DNA of 64,000 bases from Acholoe squamosa (GCA_949317995.1 OX439039.1:74844002-74908001), one strand, 5' to 3'; shown: positions 25,506 to 36,909, counted from the stretch's first letter. Translations and numbers: made by a program. The notes: generated from the letters alone by a model not told the origin.

Positions 25506-28009
25506 GAGTGAGTTCACATTCCAGAGCAGAGGTCACATGTGGTTAGCGTCTGTGTCTCATTTACTTAGTTCACCATTCTGGGAGATAGTGGAAATATGTT
25601 GCTGCTACTGCCAGGGGTATTGTTTCTATTGTACTCTAGCATCTTTTTCTAATGTCTCTCCAAAATCTTATTTTCTAACAAAGAATATAACCTAAAGCAT
25701 TTCAGAATTCGTGCAATGTGGTAACAGCGAAATTAATCCCTAGCATATAAGGAAGGTGCTTCTTTATTTCATTTCACAAAGATTGAAATTAAAAACAAAC
25801 ACATTGTATAACACGATCCAAATCATGATAACTAATAACTACAATTCTAGGACATGTCTACCAGTCATACTATAGCTATAATAAAGACCGGGGGGTATAC
25901 ACGTCTATTCTGCCCTACACCAATGTGGCCGTTGTCCCTCCTGCCCCTACCACCATCACCCTATCCATAAATCACATCCCCTGCACGTCGACTGACAAAT
26001 TACAGGCCGTGCTGCTGGAGGCCCGGGGGCCCCTTTGTGGCAGGGTAGGGTATCCTGATGACCAACTTTTATATATACAAACTCTGCCACTGGCCAACCT
26101 CCATATATAGGCTCTATAGTTACTATATACTTTAGGCTTACTTCTGGCTTTAACATGTTTAAAAGTTCCGAGTTCCTCATACCAGCTGATGCCAGTGGTG
26201 GTAATTCAATATGGTCAAATGCTGAAATAAAGTGAACTGTTCTTCCCTCCCTGGTAAGATTATGCTGGATTTCAAGACTGATGTCATAAATATTCAGGCA
26301 ACTTTCTTTGTATAAAATATTTGTCAATACTCCTATATGATAGCATGTATACTATCATTATAGAAAACGATATTTAAAAAAAATAATGTTCAAAAATGGC
26401 ACATGTCATATTGATACTGGAGTCCCTTGTCACCATTCCACACATAGTATGACCCTACCCCCTGGTGATGATTTCATACTTGTATAGTCCACTTTCCCTT
26501 CTCCTTTCTCCTCCCCCTGTAGGTCGGATTAAGACATTATAACCCTGATAAGTTGGTGGTAGATTTCCGATGTCACCTTTAATGCTCAAGAGATAATGTA
26601 GAACATATCACAGAAAACATGCTACCGCCTAAAACTCGTCAATACAGACGAGTTTAGGGTAGTCAAGGTCAAATGACCACCTAAACTCGTCATACTGACA
26701 ATAGAAAGTCGTCACACTGACAACTTAGGTGGTCAGGATGACGACCTAAAGTCGTCACTTTGACGATCTAAACCTGTAGTTTTAAGTATCGTCAACCTGA
26801 AGACTTAAAGTCGTCTGCACTGACTAGTTTCGCGCCTCTCAGTTTTTCAGTGATTCAAAATGGTTGAATGATGTGAATTTGGATTCTAATTTGATCATAA
26901 CAATAGATCTGAATACCTGACGGTGATTTTTTGGGATATTTCAGTCAAAATTAGGACATTGAATTTCAGTACATTTTTGGTGTAGGCCTATTTATAGTGG
27001 AATTTTGAATAGAACATTCTGGATTTAGATAAATGTAGTTACAGTGTTTTTTTGTTTTTTTTTGGACAGACAATTTTGGACTTAGATAAATGCAGTTGTT
27101 AGAATGTCAGGTATAAGGAGGGGACAGAGGAGATATGCGAGCTGGGAGGGATGCTTGATACCTGAGAACATTAATTGAAAGCGCCAGGGATAAACACCTC
27201 CCCTTTAATGGTGGGGCAGGAGTATCGGATGACGTGAGGTATTTACCCTCTCCCTGTCAGACCATAGAAACTATGTCACCAAATGAAAGAGAAATGTCAA
27301 TTAAATGTAATTTGATTGCTAAAATACTGATGAGCTGCTTACAAGATTAATATTCTCTACAGATAGTATTTTAATCTAGAAAAAGGAAGCTGCAGTTGAA
27401 GAAAAACGGTATGGTAGGCCTAACAACCGAATACTATTGCTTAAACAGAGGTAGCTATAGTATGCACACATATACCCTTTCATTAAAGTTCCCTGTGCTT
27501 GTTGCAAAAGTCTGCTCTGTGATCTTGTTGGATCACATTGACCTGAACTTTTGCACTTAAATGTACCACAATGGTAGACTCACAATGTAAAATGAGATGA
27601 TTTTAGTTTTGCTTGGCCACTGGGGTATAAAAAGTGCAGTGTGACCTGGGATAGGAAATCTTCTCCAAGAGGGATATTGGATTATATGGTGAGAATCTTC
27701 AAAAATAAACATTAATGAGGAGGCAGTGGTCCCATATCATTAGCCACTTTTTCAGGTAGGGCCTACATGAATTCAGGGGACATTGAGTTAGGGTCAATTT
27801 TAGCCCCAACCACAGTCTAATACTTTTTGAATAAGACCCTGTAGCACAAAACGTCAAACACCCTTTTACAGTGTCTCTGTCACCCCAGCAGAGACTTGAC
27901 CCTATTTCCTGATTCCTGAACTGTGTCAAAGGGTGGAAAGCAGTGAGTGGCAACACTCAGCGACAGAAAAAGACTTGGATGAGAAGGCCCCTGTATCAGG
28001 TAGAGACGT
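25506..28009. other. No supported gene
   Basis: Unique AT-rich DNA plus the GTCGTCA word cluster. Confidence 0.5.
26625..26825. repeat. Clustered GTCGTCA/TGACGAC short repeats
   Basis: A series of CTAAACTCGTCAnnnTGACGA and ACCTAAAGTCGTCACTTTGA words in both orientations over 200 bp. A smaller related cluster lies at 48555-48635, and a 52230-52262 palindrome has GCAGACGAC...GTCGTCTGC. Confidence 0.7.
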
Positions 28010-28480
28010 GATGGCGGCGTCGTCTGCTTTATCGGCACAAACGGGACGCTTTAAAGTTAAATGTAATCAGTACTACAATCAGGGAATCTCTACTTAAAGC
28101 TAGCCAGCGTCCGTTGCGTGACGTCGTCGCAAACGCGTTAGCGAAATGTGACGTCACGTACGCGTGCGCATGCGTGAGCGTTCCAAACAAAAACATGACC
28201 TGGGCCATGCATGCATGTAACATATCGCGGGGTCATGGATAGACACTTGTTCTGTGTCCTTTTTTGGCAGGAAAAAGGGTCGATAAGGCAGACGACAAGC
28301 AACATTTGGCGATAACCATCTCCGCCGCGGAGACGCCATGAGCCCCACTTGCCGCCTCCCCCGGTTTGGCACCAACTAGAGCGTAACCATATAACACATA
28401 ACTTGGCACGCGGGTGTCATTTGCTCGCATTTGTACGGGGCAACGATAGCACCCAGATAAGATACAGTGCTTAGCCATTG
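28010..28480. promoter_or_regulatory. CpG-dense, promoter-like block with CRE and NRF1-like sites
   Basis: CpG density is far above the surroundings. A full CRE palindrome TGACGTCA sits at 28149-28156, and an NRF1-like TGCGCATGCG follows at 28165-28174. Both are typical of housekeeping-type promoters. A short frame starting ATGGCGGCGTCG at 28011 (+) gives MAASSALSAQTGRFKVKCNQ before soon reaching a stop. It lies 4.0-4.5 kb before the RGM last exon, so it could serve an RGM transcript or an unrelated one. No start exon could be proven. Confidence 0.35.
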
Positions 28481-29858
28481 TACGCCCTGACAGTTCTACC
28501 GGTAAAAAGCAAAGAATTAGGAACCAGATAAAAAGGGAAAAATAGGATTAAAAAAAAAGATCCCAACGGAACGATTGGAGGGCAAAAAATCCAACCCTAC
28601 CCTTGCTTAGTAGTCGTGTTGGTTGCTACTCTAATGGTAACAGTGGGGTGGGGTCTACTTTAGGGTGGTGAATAGGACAAAGTCGGGACAAAGTATGGAT
28701 CCATTTAACGTCTGAGTGTCATGGAAACCTTTAAGTGGCTGATGCGGGCCTTGTTATAAGTAACATGATGTGTTCTTATGCACCATTTGGAGCTCCCAAG
28801 TCAAAGAGAGTTGTCGACAGTATAGAGGACCCACTGTTTGGTAGACTAGACTTTATACTTCACTAGATCTGTGCTGTGATTAGTCGTGTGCTTTTTAGCC
28901 GGAAGTCTTTTTTGTAAGTTTATTTTTGAATATATCTTTTATCTTCTCAGATTGCTCTCCTATGTGTAACATATTACTGAGATAACATCCAACATAGTAG
29001 TCTTTTTGTTTTTTGCACATACGTGTACTTAAATGGGGTCAGAAGCAGATAGGCATTGTCTTGTCATGTTGTATTAGGTTAATGAGTGACATAATGTATA
29101 TAATTACTCAAAATCTCCTCTTTTTGGTGAATTGACTAACGCGCTTAATAGATTTGGAAATTGTTAGAACATCACATGATGATAGTGATTAATTCAGTGG
29201 TTTAGAGACATAATTTGTTCAAAATAGAGAAACAACATGTGCAATAGTACGAGCAGAAGATTGATTGGAAGCACGTATTATATGGCCGTATATATGTCCT
29301 ACGTAAAGTGGTATAATTTTAGAAACTGCACATTGTAAAGAGTGAATTATGAAAGTACAGCAGGTTGTTTGGTATGCCTGACACAATAACTGGATACCTT
29401 CAAAATGAAATGCATTTGATTGATGGTTCAGCAACAGCTCATAAACTATGAATGATATGTTCCCAATACCTATAGATATTGTTGTATGTGAGAAGAAAAA
29501 AAAGAAGCTAACAAATACCTGACTCAGAGCCCGACTGGGCAGTCCTTTCTACTGTAAAACACCCTCATATAAGCCGTGGTTTCTAGACCCGGCATATAGA
29601 CCATTTCTCTATACATGGGGCCGGGGTGCGTCTTATACGTGTGTTTTTATGGCACGTACAGGATCAGGGGCATGATTAGATATGTTTTCTGTGCATGTAA
29701 AAGGGCCATGTTGTGACCTTAGATCGATCTACTCACAGCGCTCGACTGTAATAAACTATCGTAGCTAGCCCACAAAATGACACACGGGCATGTTAAGGCA
29801 TTTGTTGAACACCACTGTATTTAGGGCTGCCTTTCACACAGGGGTGGTTTTAGTGTAT
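28481..29858. other. Probable intron or intergenic DNA, no gene seen
   Basis: AT-rich unique sequence between the CpG block and the GTACACTG MITE. Confidence 0.5.
29548..29655. repeat. Fragment of the TAAAACAC/TATAAGCCG repeat family
   Basis: ACTGTAAAACACCCTCATAT AAGCCG at the left and GTCTTATACGTGTGTTTTTA at the right are imperfect inverses. Related scraps (GCAAGCCACACCCTG, GCGTATAAGGCGTACC) at 11105-11300, 12885-12960 and 62590-62625. Confidence 0.5.
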
Positions 29859-30167
29859 GTACACTGTAAAAACAGTGTTTAGGTATTAAACACCAGTGTT
29901 TAGAAGTTAAACACTTGGTTAAACACTTATTTGTCCCACTTTTCTCAACACTTCTTAAGTGTTAAACACCTTCAATTTTAAACGCATTTAACTAGGAAGT
30001 GTTTAACCAAGTGTTTAAATGCTAAACACTTAAACACTTCAGTGTTTAGGTGTTTGAGAATAAGTGTTTAAAAGCTAAACACCTAAACACTTCAAGTGTC
30101 TAAATGTTTAAATGTTGGTGTTGAGAAAATTTGGTGTGTATCTTTAAACACCTTTTTTGCAGTGTAC
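29859..30167. mobile_element. GTACACTGTAAAAA MITE with GTGTTTA internal repeats
   Basis: Ends GTACACTGTAAAAACAGTGT and the inverse of GTACACTGCAAAAAAGGTGT. The interior is built from AAACACTTAAACACT-like words in both orientations, so it can fold in many registers. It sits immediately left of a TTAA multi-hairpin copy. Confidence 0.75.
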
Positions 30168-30600
30168 CTTAAGGGCCACATGATGCCTCCAGGTTCATGC
30201 ACCTTGGTCGTCATGATGCACCAATGCAGTGCTTCTGAGTCCGCTCACCAACCCTTATGAAGTGGGTTACAAGGGTGGATGAAAGTCTTCAGGGTTTTCC
30301 TAGTCACAGATCTGAGACCCTAATGACACTACGTTATAGGTTAACAAGTATGTGAGTTTGGCGCCGATCCAACTAGGTTTTCCAAGATTTCAGGGATTTT
30401 CAAGTTCCAAACAACCTAGATACATTCCAATAGAACTCCTAGTCCTATATCCATGCGGCTTCTAATTGAGCATTTCAGTGGTGTGTGTGCTCAGTGACTT
30501 CCATCCCTGGGGTTGTTGACCCTGTAAGTGTTGGCATGATACGTGAATGCAGCCAGGTGAGATACTGACCTGGGCTGTAGTCATTCACCCTGAAGTAATA
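30168..30600. mobile_element. TTAA multi-hairpin copy carrying a nested MITE
   Basis: CTTAAGGGCCACATGATGCC start, CATGATGCACCAATGCAGTG arm, then the MITE at 30277-30509, then GATACGTGAATGCAGCCAGG and its inverse GGGCTGTAGTCATTCAC. Confidence 0.6.
30277..30509. mobile_element. Second GATGAAAGTC MITE, itself interrupted
   Basis: GGGTGGATGAAAGTCTTCAG ... AGTGACTTCCATCCCTG. Compared with the 7532 copy it contains an extra ~75 bp (about 30302-30378, starting TCACAGATCTGAGACC and ending GCCGATCCAACTAG), flanked by CTAG-like sequence, so another small insertion is likely. Confidence 0.65.
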
Positions 30601-31020
30601 ATACATTGAAGCAACATGTTGCCCCTAGAGGGTTAGATCCTCCCGGTACATATAATACATACATGATGGAGGCAAGGGGCCCGACAGGGGAATTGGGTCT
30701 GGCGCTATTGGGGCGTGTCGGGGGCTGTAGGGGTGGTTGGGAGACGTGAGGGTGTCGGCCCCACGATCGACACGCTTCACTTCCGTCGGTAACGAACCGC
30801 GCTCGTTCGGCGACCGGAAACGCCCGACCACATCCGGTATGTGTCCGCGGGGGTGGGTGGGGTGGTGACCAGGGTGGTGGTGCGGGGAGGTGATGGACGG
30901 TGGTGCTGGTGGTGGACAGGTATTGGGTATGGAGATAGAAGTGGCAACCGTAGAACAATGTCAAACACACAGGGGGTGTGTATAAAAGCAAATGCAGATT
31001 TAATACTATTTTAGTGTGCA
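30600..31020. other. CpG-rich block, no exon proven
   Basis: CpG-rich at 30690-30860 with a donor-like ATCCG|GTATGT at 30836. Inspected for the missing RGM exon: a frame reads SFGDRKRP, but stops close upstream and no Cys-rich domain exclude it. The - strand is open for 136 codons without a recognised motif. Confidence 0.3.
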
Positions 31021-31290
31021 GTCGGAAATGGAGGGCTTTACCTCACAGGGTTTTCCTTGATTTCAGGGGTTTTCAAGGTGCAAATACCTATACATTCATT
31101 TATAAAAACTTATATCTTAGGCACTCCGATAAATCATTTCAAGTACTTGGTACATAGGCTATATGTAAGTTCAGTAGTACTAGAAGGTATGTCAAGCTTC
31201 CATGGTGTTAGATATAGAGTTGTTAAGAGATGGGAAGAATGTAGATTGATGGTCTGCCCAGTGTAGTGGCTTGAATAAGGACGGTATATG

Positions 31291-31446
31291 CAGGGGCGTA
31301 GGAAGTAAATCTTTATTGGGGGGGGGGGGGGGCACGGGTCTCGGTTGGGGGGCCTGCTATATTTTTATATAGGCTTATATAGGGAACCTCCTCATTATTG
31401 GGGGGGGGGCAGGCCCCCTGCCCCCCCCCCTTTTCCTACGCCCCTG
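31291..31446. mobile_element. MITE with CAGGGGCGTAGGAA ends
   Basis: CAGGGGCGTAGGAAGTAAAT at the left, TTTTCCTACGCCCCTG at the right; the interior is dominated by G and C homopolymers that probably pair. Target duplication not clear. Confidence 0.75.
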
Positions 31447-31899
31447 ATGTGTGGAGATTAGAAGTACCAGCTATTGGATCTGAGAGAACCCAGGGAGATA
31501 CTAATGGAATCCCACAGACAACTTATGTCAGTTATTCTGAAATATGACCCAATTTTAAAATTTCCTTTGGTGATGACTGGGATCGGCATTGATTCGCCTA
31601 AAATTGCAGATCATAGGATCTTATGAATATTTGCAATACCAGGATCGGGCGTGGTGGTGTATCCTAACGTTAGAGAGGAGACTATCATGGAGGAGGGGGG
31701 GGGGGTGCTGTCCTGATTCTGTCTAAAACTGACATTAATTACCACCCCTCCTCCGGCACCCCCCCCCCATCCCTCACGCCCTTCTCCTCCTGTACATAAC
31801 GATGCGCAGGTGTGCTCTAATTAGTTTACTGCAGGTGGCTAAAAGCACAGCCAGGAGGCCAGCAAGCCGACCATGACAAACATGTTTTTATTTAAAACA

Positions 31900-32140
31900 C
31901 TCTAAAGAGTGCATGGTACATCAAAATGCATCAGTGCATGGGATCAATGCAGTGCTGGCGAGTGTGCCCATTTGCACTGCATTGGTGTATCATGCCACCC
32001 CAAGGTGCATCAATGCTAGAGAGTCATCATGATGCATGTATGCAGTCCTGGTGAATAACTCGCCAGGTCTGTATTTAGGTATCATGAAGAGCAAATTGCA
32101 CCATGGATTATAAAGCACTATGTACACCTTAAAGGGTTAA
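31900..32140. mobile_element. TTAA multi-hairpin copy just upstream of the RGM exon
   Basis: CAATGCAGTGCTGGCGAG with inverse CACTGCATTGGTGTATCATG, then CATGATGCATGTATGCAGTC with inverse GTCTGTATTTAGGTATCATG, and right end CCTTAAAGGGTTAA. It lies ~370 bp before the exon, in the last RGM intron. Confidence 0.7.
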
Positions 32141-32449
32141 ATGAACGCTTTATGCCAGACTCGGGGGTGCTATATCTTAATGCTATCTGTCATTGAACAC
32201 CTTTTTAAAAAGTGACAGTTAATACATTTTCCAAATACCTTCATACTCACTGTGTCCTCCTGTGTGTAGGTGTTTTTTTTTGTTTTGTTTAGTTTTGTTT
32301 GTTTGTTGCTGTGTTTTTTTTTTTTGTTTATTTTGGTTGTTGTTGTGTTGTTTGTTTGTTGTTGGGTTTTTTGGGGGGATGGGCATACACCCTTCCTTTT
32401 CCTGAGCAACAGCAGACATAATTATCAATCCTCAGAGTTTATGTCAAAA

Positions 32450-32509
32450 TCTGTCAATGTTCATTATGAAAACAGCACTAATTTATGTTTCTTTTTTTGT
32501 CTGTTACAG
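32450..32509 (+). other. 3' splice site of the last RGM intron
   Basis: A strong pyrimidine stretch (ttctttttttgtctgttacag) precedes the exon that begins TTGACG. The junction falls before the codons for LTV, the place expected for the last vertebrate RGM intron from memory of those genes, and is phase 0. Confidence 0.85.
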
Positions 32510-33304
32510 TTGACGGTGGTAGTAAAGCGTCATGACGAGTGTGCCGCCGACCGGTTCGTCACCTATCAGGCGCAAACAGACCTACTTCCGGCCGTGTTCG
32601 ACGATGGCCGGTCGGAATTCGGACCGGAAGGAGCCGTCCGCATAACGGAAGTGGAGCCGGGTCGCCATGTGCAGATCTACCTGCGCTACATCGACACGAC
32701 GCTCATCATCCGCCAAATTGGCCGCTTCTTCACTTTTGCCGCCAAAATGCCGGCGGAAGTGATCTCTGAACGCAGGCCTTCCTCCTACCCCACCGCTGCC
32801 AGTGGCGAACTCTGTGTACGCGGATGCCCCCATGGCGAGCGTATCAACTATAAAAAGTTTTTGGCGCGAAAACATAAGCGTCTGAAATCAGGTTCAAAGA
32901 ACGTTCTGCAGGAGCAGACGACATCTGACGCCACCATGATGATGAACCGTGACTTGGCGGAAACGCTGTGTCGGAAGGCGCAAGTGGTGGATTTCTACTT
33001 TGACAGCTGTGTTTTTGACTTAATGACCACTGGAGATATGAATTTCACAGTGGCAGCGTCTCAAGCATTGCGGGACGTATTACGTCTTATGCCGCAAACG
33101 GCGCGCATGCACAAAAATCGCACGGACCTCTTGGAGATAGACGCTGAGTATACGTCGTCGGCTACCTCATTGCGCACCCAGGGGGCGCACCGAACGGAAA
33201 CCTACTCCCGGATATGCGCGCGCAGCCTGTTGTTATCCCTATGGACGTACACAATATGTTTGACATTGTCCCAATGGGCTTCAGGGACAACGACGACGGT
33301 ATAG
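32510..33304 (+). CDS. RGM: Repulsive guidance molecule (RGM/hemojuvelin family), last coding exon
   Basis: RGMs are GPI-anchored co-receptors that bind BMP ligands and neogenin at the cell surface. The exon starts after a polypyrimidine tract and TTACAG acceptor (ag at 32508-32509), phase 0, and runs 264 codons to TAG at 33302-33304. Landmarks seen: LTVVVK at the exon start (human RGMA LTVIFK), YIDTTLIIRQIGRFFTFAAK about residues 60-80, the LCVRGCPHGERINY segment (human LCLRGCPLNQQIDF), and DFYFDSCVFDLMTTGDMNFT (human [20 protein letters not shown]) with a conserved NFT glycosylation site. A second N-R-T site follows. The tail (LLLSLWTYTICLTLSQWASG, then TTTTV) is hydrophobic, as expected for a GPI signal. 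A basic RKHKR lies in the variable linker. The nearest in-frame ATG upstream lies in intronic poly-T/G sequence and is not the start. The GDPH autocleavage motif belongs to the preceding exon, which I did not find. Family certain; the paralogue cannot be assigned. Confidence 0.94.
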   Translation: MTVVVKRHDECAADRFVTYQAQTDLLPAVFDDGRSEFGPEGAVRITEVEPGRHVQIYLRYIDTTLIIRQIGRFFTFAAKMPAEVISERRPSSYPTAASGELCVRGCPHGERINYKKFLARKHKRLKSGSKNVLQEQTTSDATMMMNRDLAETLCRKAQVVDFYFDSCVFDLMTTGDMNFTVAASQALRDVLRLMPQTARMHKNRTDLLEIDAEYTSSATSLRTQGAHRTETYSRICARSLLLSLWTYTICLTLSQWASGTTTTV

Positions 33305-33364
33305 CACACGCTCTCCACCTATCGGAGTAGGCCGGAACTACAGGACTGTGTAATTTATCATGTT

Positions 33365-33378
33365 CATAAAAGTATGTA

Positions 33379-33453
<75 letters not shown>
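33365..33453. repeat. (TA)n microsatellite in the RGM 3' region
   Basis: Imperfect TATG units lead into a long pure TA run starting ~60 bp after the RGM stop codon, so it is probably transcribed in the 3' UTR. Confidence 0.97.
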
Positions 33454-33454
<1 letters not shown>

Positions 33455-34075
33455 GCCAATCACACGCGAAATGTATTATAGAGTATAAATAATAAGATAT
33501 TGTTGTACATAAGATGATATGGCCATGAGGAGATAATAATATTATATTGTACAGAAAGGGGTCTCTCTCTCTCTGACAGGTTGTCATTTTGTGGGGATGG
33601 GGGGATTGTCACATGCTGTGGTCACATGGTCACTAGGAACGCTGACGGTTCAGGTACATGTCAAATGTATAACAAAGGAGAGGAAAATGTTGTATATATT
33701 GTATAAAAAAGGACAGACAAATTCACATTACAAAGGGAATGTCAATTATGAATGTCTGTTTCATTTCAAAGGCATTTTGTTAAAGGGAGGTTTTTGGAGG
33801 GCAGGGGGTTATTTGATGTTGGGAGAATGGGAACAATAACTGGGATTGGGTGGGAAACTCTAGACTAATGTTTGTCTTTGGGGTGAGGTATCACTTAATA
33901 CCAACAATATACAACACACATTTCTCCCTGGCGTCTCTGTCACTATTCAGCGTATCTACTTGTGAATATGAACATATCACTTTCATCTTGAAGTAAACCA
34001 GCGATGTCGAGATTAAAGACAAAAGAAACTCGCATAGATTCTCCCAAATAGTCCTGTAAAGCCCGAATGATGCAT
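33454..34075. other. Probable RGM 3' UTR and downstream DNA
   Basis: Follows the TA tract; ATTAAA at ~34012 could act as a poly(A) signal. No coding frame of substance. Confidence 0.35.
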
Positions 34076-34345
34076 TAACCCTTTACAGACCACTAAATCA
34101 TTAAGGCATCATGCTTTATTGAGAGGCATGATGCATGAATGCAGCCTTATAGAGGAATTCGCCAGGGCTACACTCATGCATTATACTGACCCTTCAGGGT
34201 CGATACACTCCCTGAGGGTCAGCATGATGCTCTAAATAATGACGTGTGCGCTAGCAGACTCACCAGCACTTCATTGGTGCATCATGACGACCAATGGGTA
34301 TGATGCACTCCTACATCAGAGCTATGTAGCATTGAAGGGGTTAAA
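34076..34345. mobile_element. TTAA multi-hairpin element
   Basis: Left TTAACCCTTTACAGACC, right GAAGGGGTTAAAGG. Arms CATGATGCATGAATGCAGCC with inverse CACTCATGCATTAT, and GCACTTCATTGGTGCATCAT. Confidence 0.75.
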
Positions 34346-36909
34346 GGACTAATGCTATTGCATATTAGCATGTTCAGAGCAGCTCATATAAACAACCTCT
34401 TTCCTAGCAAATAACCCTCTCCATGATGGTTTAAAACGGGGTATAATACTTTTAGTTAATAGATGTAATGCACCCACCCTATGTAGCTCTCCTGCTTACT
34501 AGAGTGCTACTGATTAAAGCCATGTGACTTCAGTTTGACAGGGTGAGGGAGGAGGGCTGGAACGCTCAAAATCAAATCATTTCTCTGGTAGTTATTTCGC
34601 ACGCTGTTACATCGGGCTGCGTTAGTGGCATCGTCCCTCTGGTCTGGCTAGTAGTAACCTGGTTTATTTTTCCTCCATCCTCCTCCTCCTCCTGTTGCTG
34701 CTGCCCCCTCTATGCCCCTCCTCCAGGTTCTCCTCCCACACCCACCCTCAATCAGAAAGTTTCAAGTTGGGCCATTGGATCTTGGATCTGGTGGTGGTCT
34801 ATGTGGACTCTTCTAGACTGTTTGCAGTTTCTTTCCCTTGTCCTGCTCTCTCCTCCCCTTTCTCATTGTATGTTTAAAGAAAGACTTCAAACAACCATTT
34901 TGACTAAATTTGATTAAGAAAAAAAAGTAAGTTTGATCCTACCTTCGCCTATACACCACCCTGAAGTCTGAGCTCTACCATTATAAAAGGACTTTCTGTG
35001 TTATTTTTGGGTACCTCAAGTGAAGAAAATTAAATAACATACGCAAGTCTAGGCGCTGATCCCACCACTCCTCCTATGTCCACTCTATACTGTGCCTACT
35101 TTACCTTGTATAAAAAAAGGAAAATTACTTCTTTTTTTCAAATTCTCATATTAAAACTCATAGATCTAGGCCTGTGAGGAATAAAAAGACTTGGGCAAGT
35201 CCAGTGCTGCTCCCGCCCCCTCCTCCAGTGTCTACCCTATACCCTGCTGCTCCCTGCTTCACCTTCCTCCATGGTCTTGTCATCTCCTAACAGCTGCTAC
35301 TTTTCAAGCGAAACAGACAAAGTGGCAAGGTTTGAATTGGCTGCCCCGCTCCAACATAAACAACACCGCTCTGCTCCTTGATAGGTCGACTTGTGAAAGG
35401 TTTGCCAAACTCTGGTGGGCCCCAGTTGTACGTATAGGGAGCTTAGGCAGGTTGGACAGTTGGGAGTGGGATTTTAGGGCCTCCTTCTTTTCCTCTCAAG
35501 AGTTTGCCACTAAAAGATACTACACTGCTGTTCGTCTCCCACCTGCTCTATGTGGTTACTCTACTGAATGCGCTGGTGTGTAACCACTCCATTTCTGAAG
35601 GGTTTAATAGATAAATACCACTTTTCCTTTTTTTGTAGGAATTTCTGACCTTTTCCTTGGGATTTCCATAATGGATAATTCTTTGGTTTTTTTTTTATAG
35701 ATATAAGATGTTCTGCTTCTTGTTGCCTGCCCATGGCTTGGCTGACATTGTTGGGTTTAACTTTGATATAGTTCTATGTCTTCCTTTTCTTCTATCATTA
35801 ATGTCATATATACATCAGCATTTGATGTAATTATGATTTTAATTAGATTCAAGTTTGGATAAAATATGCAGCTGCATAATGTTGAGTTCAGTTTATTCAA
35901 GTACATGTGCCAGGTGAACGATTAACTTCTATTTATCTTGTTGTTAAACATTGGATATAATTATTATTTATATCTACATATGGCAGCCCCTCCTTTCATA
36001 AATCTACATTAAAAATGCCTGTCACTCATTTTGCATATTTGTATTTCAATAGCTCGTACACTCATTAAGTTGAGAATGGGAATTTGAACTGGTTAGTGAA
36101 CTGCACATGCTGAAGCTTATACCTGCTTTTCTACAAACTCCAAATTATATACCTGATCTGTTTAAAAAAAAATGGGAATATTCACTTAAATGCCTAAATC
36201 CAATTACCTGTTCATAACCTAAAAAATAAAAAGGGCCACATAAGATTCTACATTTCATAGAAAAGATTATTCATTTGTACCATTTCAGATTCACAGTACC
36301 CTTTTTTAATTTGCTATAATGAAAGCATAATAATATCTCACAGAGCATTGGTTATTTTATCATGGAATGACCCAGTGTCCTCATGGTAAGGGACAGTGGA
36401 ACATTATGAACCTATATTTAATGATGTTAATGATCAATATGATGTACATTTTGCGAATGTTTCCATTTCTTTATTTGTGTTTCCATCACGCCGTTGGCAC
36501 AGACGTGGAAGACAGATGACGTTATTCAGTACGTCCATGACGTATGGTGTCACCTAGGTGCTTTTCTCAAGTTACATAATGTGTCATTATTTCTTTCTGT
36601 CACTTGTCTCAAAATGAAAATAAAAAATATGAAATATATATGATCTCATTTGTTTTATTTTCATTTATGCAGGTATCTTCCCCTTATATAGTTTTTGCTC
36701 ACAATTCTGACAGCTATTATAGTGTGTTTGTGCTTTTAGATGATTGTGATGGCTTGGATAATTACACAAATAGAGATTTGAATTCACCACCAGTGAAGTT
36801 ATTATTCAGGTTCACTTGTCATGAGATCCATTTGGTATTGGATTGACTATATACATGTATTCAGAACAACATTTTCTCAAACCTCAAAGGCAGAATATCT
36901 AATGCATTA
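34346..36909. other. No supported gene
   Basis: A 130-codon + frame at 35191-35583 has ordinary composition but no recognisable motif. The remainder is AT-rich. Confidence 0.4.

Noticed and set aside
28011-28097. ATGGCGGCG frame as first RGM exon
   Set aside because: Only 28 codons, no donor in frame, no clear signal peptide; similarity of FKVKCNQ to the RGM N-terminus is too short.
30690-30860. Candidate missing RGM exon with SFGD
   Set aside because: Stop codons close upstream in the relevant frames, no GDPH, no cysteine pattern, and the phase at the possible donor does not match the phase-0 acceptor at 32510.
32270-32509. N-terminal extension of the RGM frame beginning MFFFVLFSF
   Set aside because: It is translated poly-T/G intron sequence ahead of a strong acceptor; the homologous protein starts at LTVVVK in this exon.
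35191-35583. 130-codon + frame
   Set aside because: No recognisable domain, no splice or start context; likely chance in a GC-moderate region.
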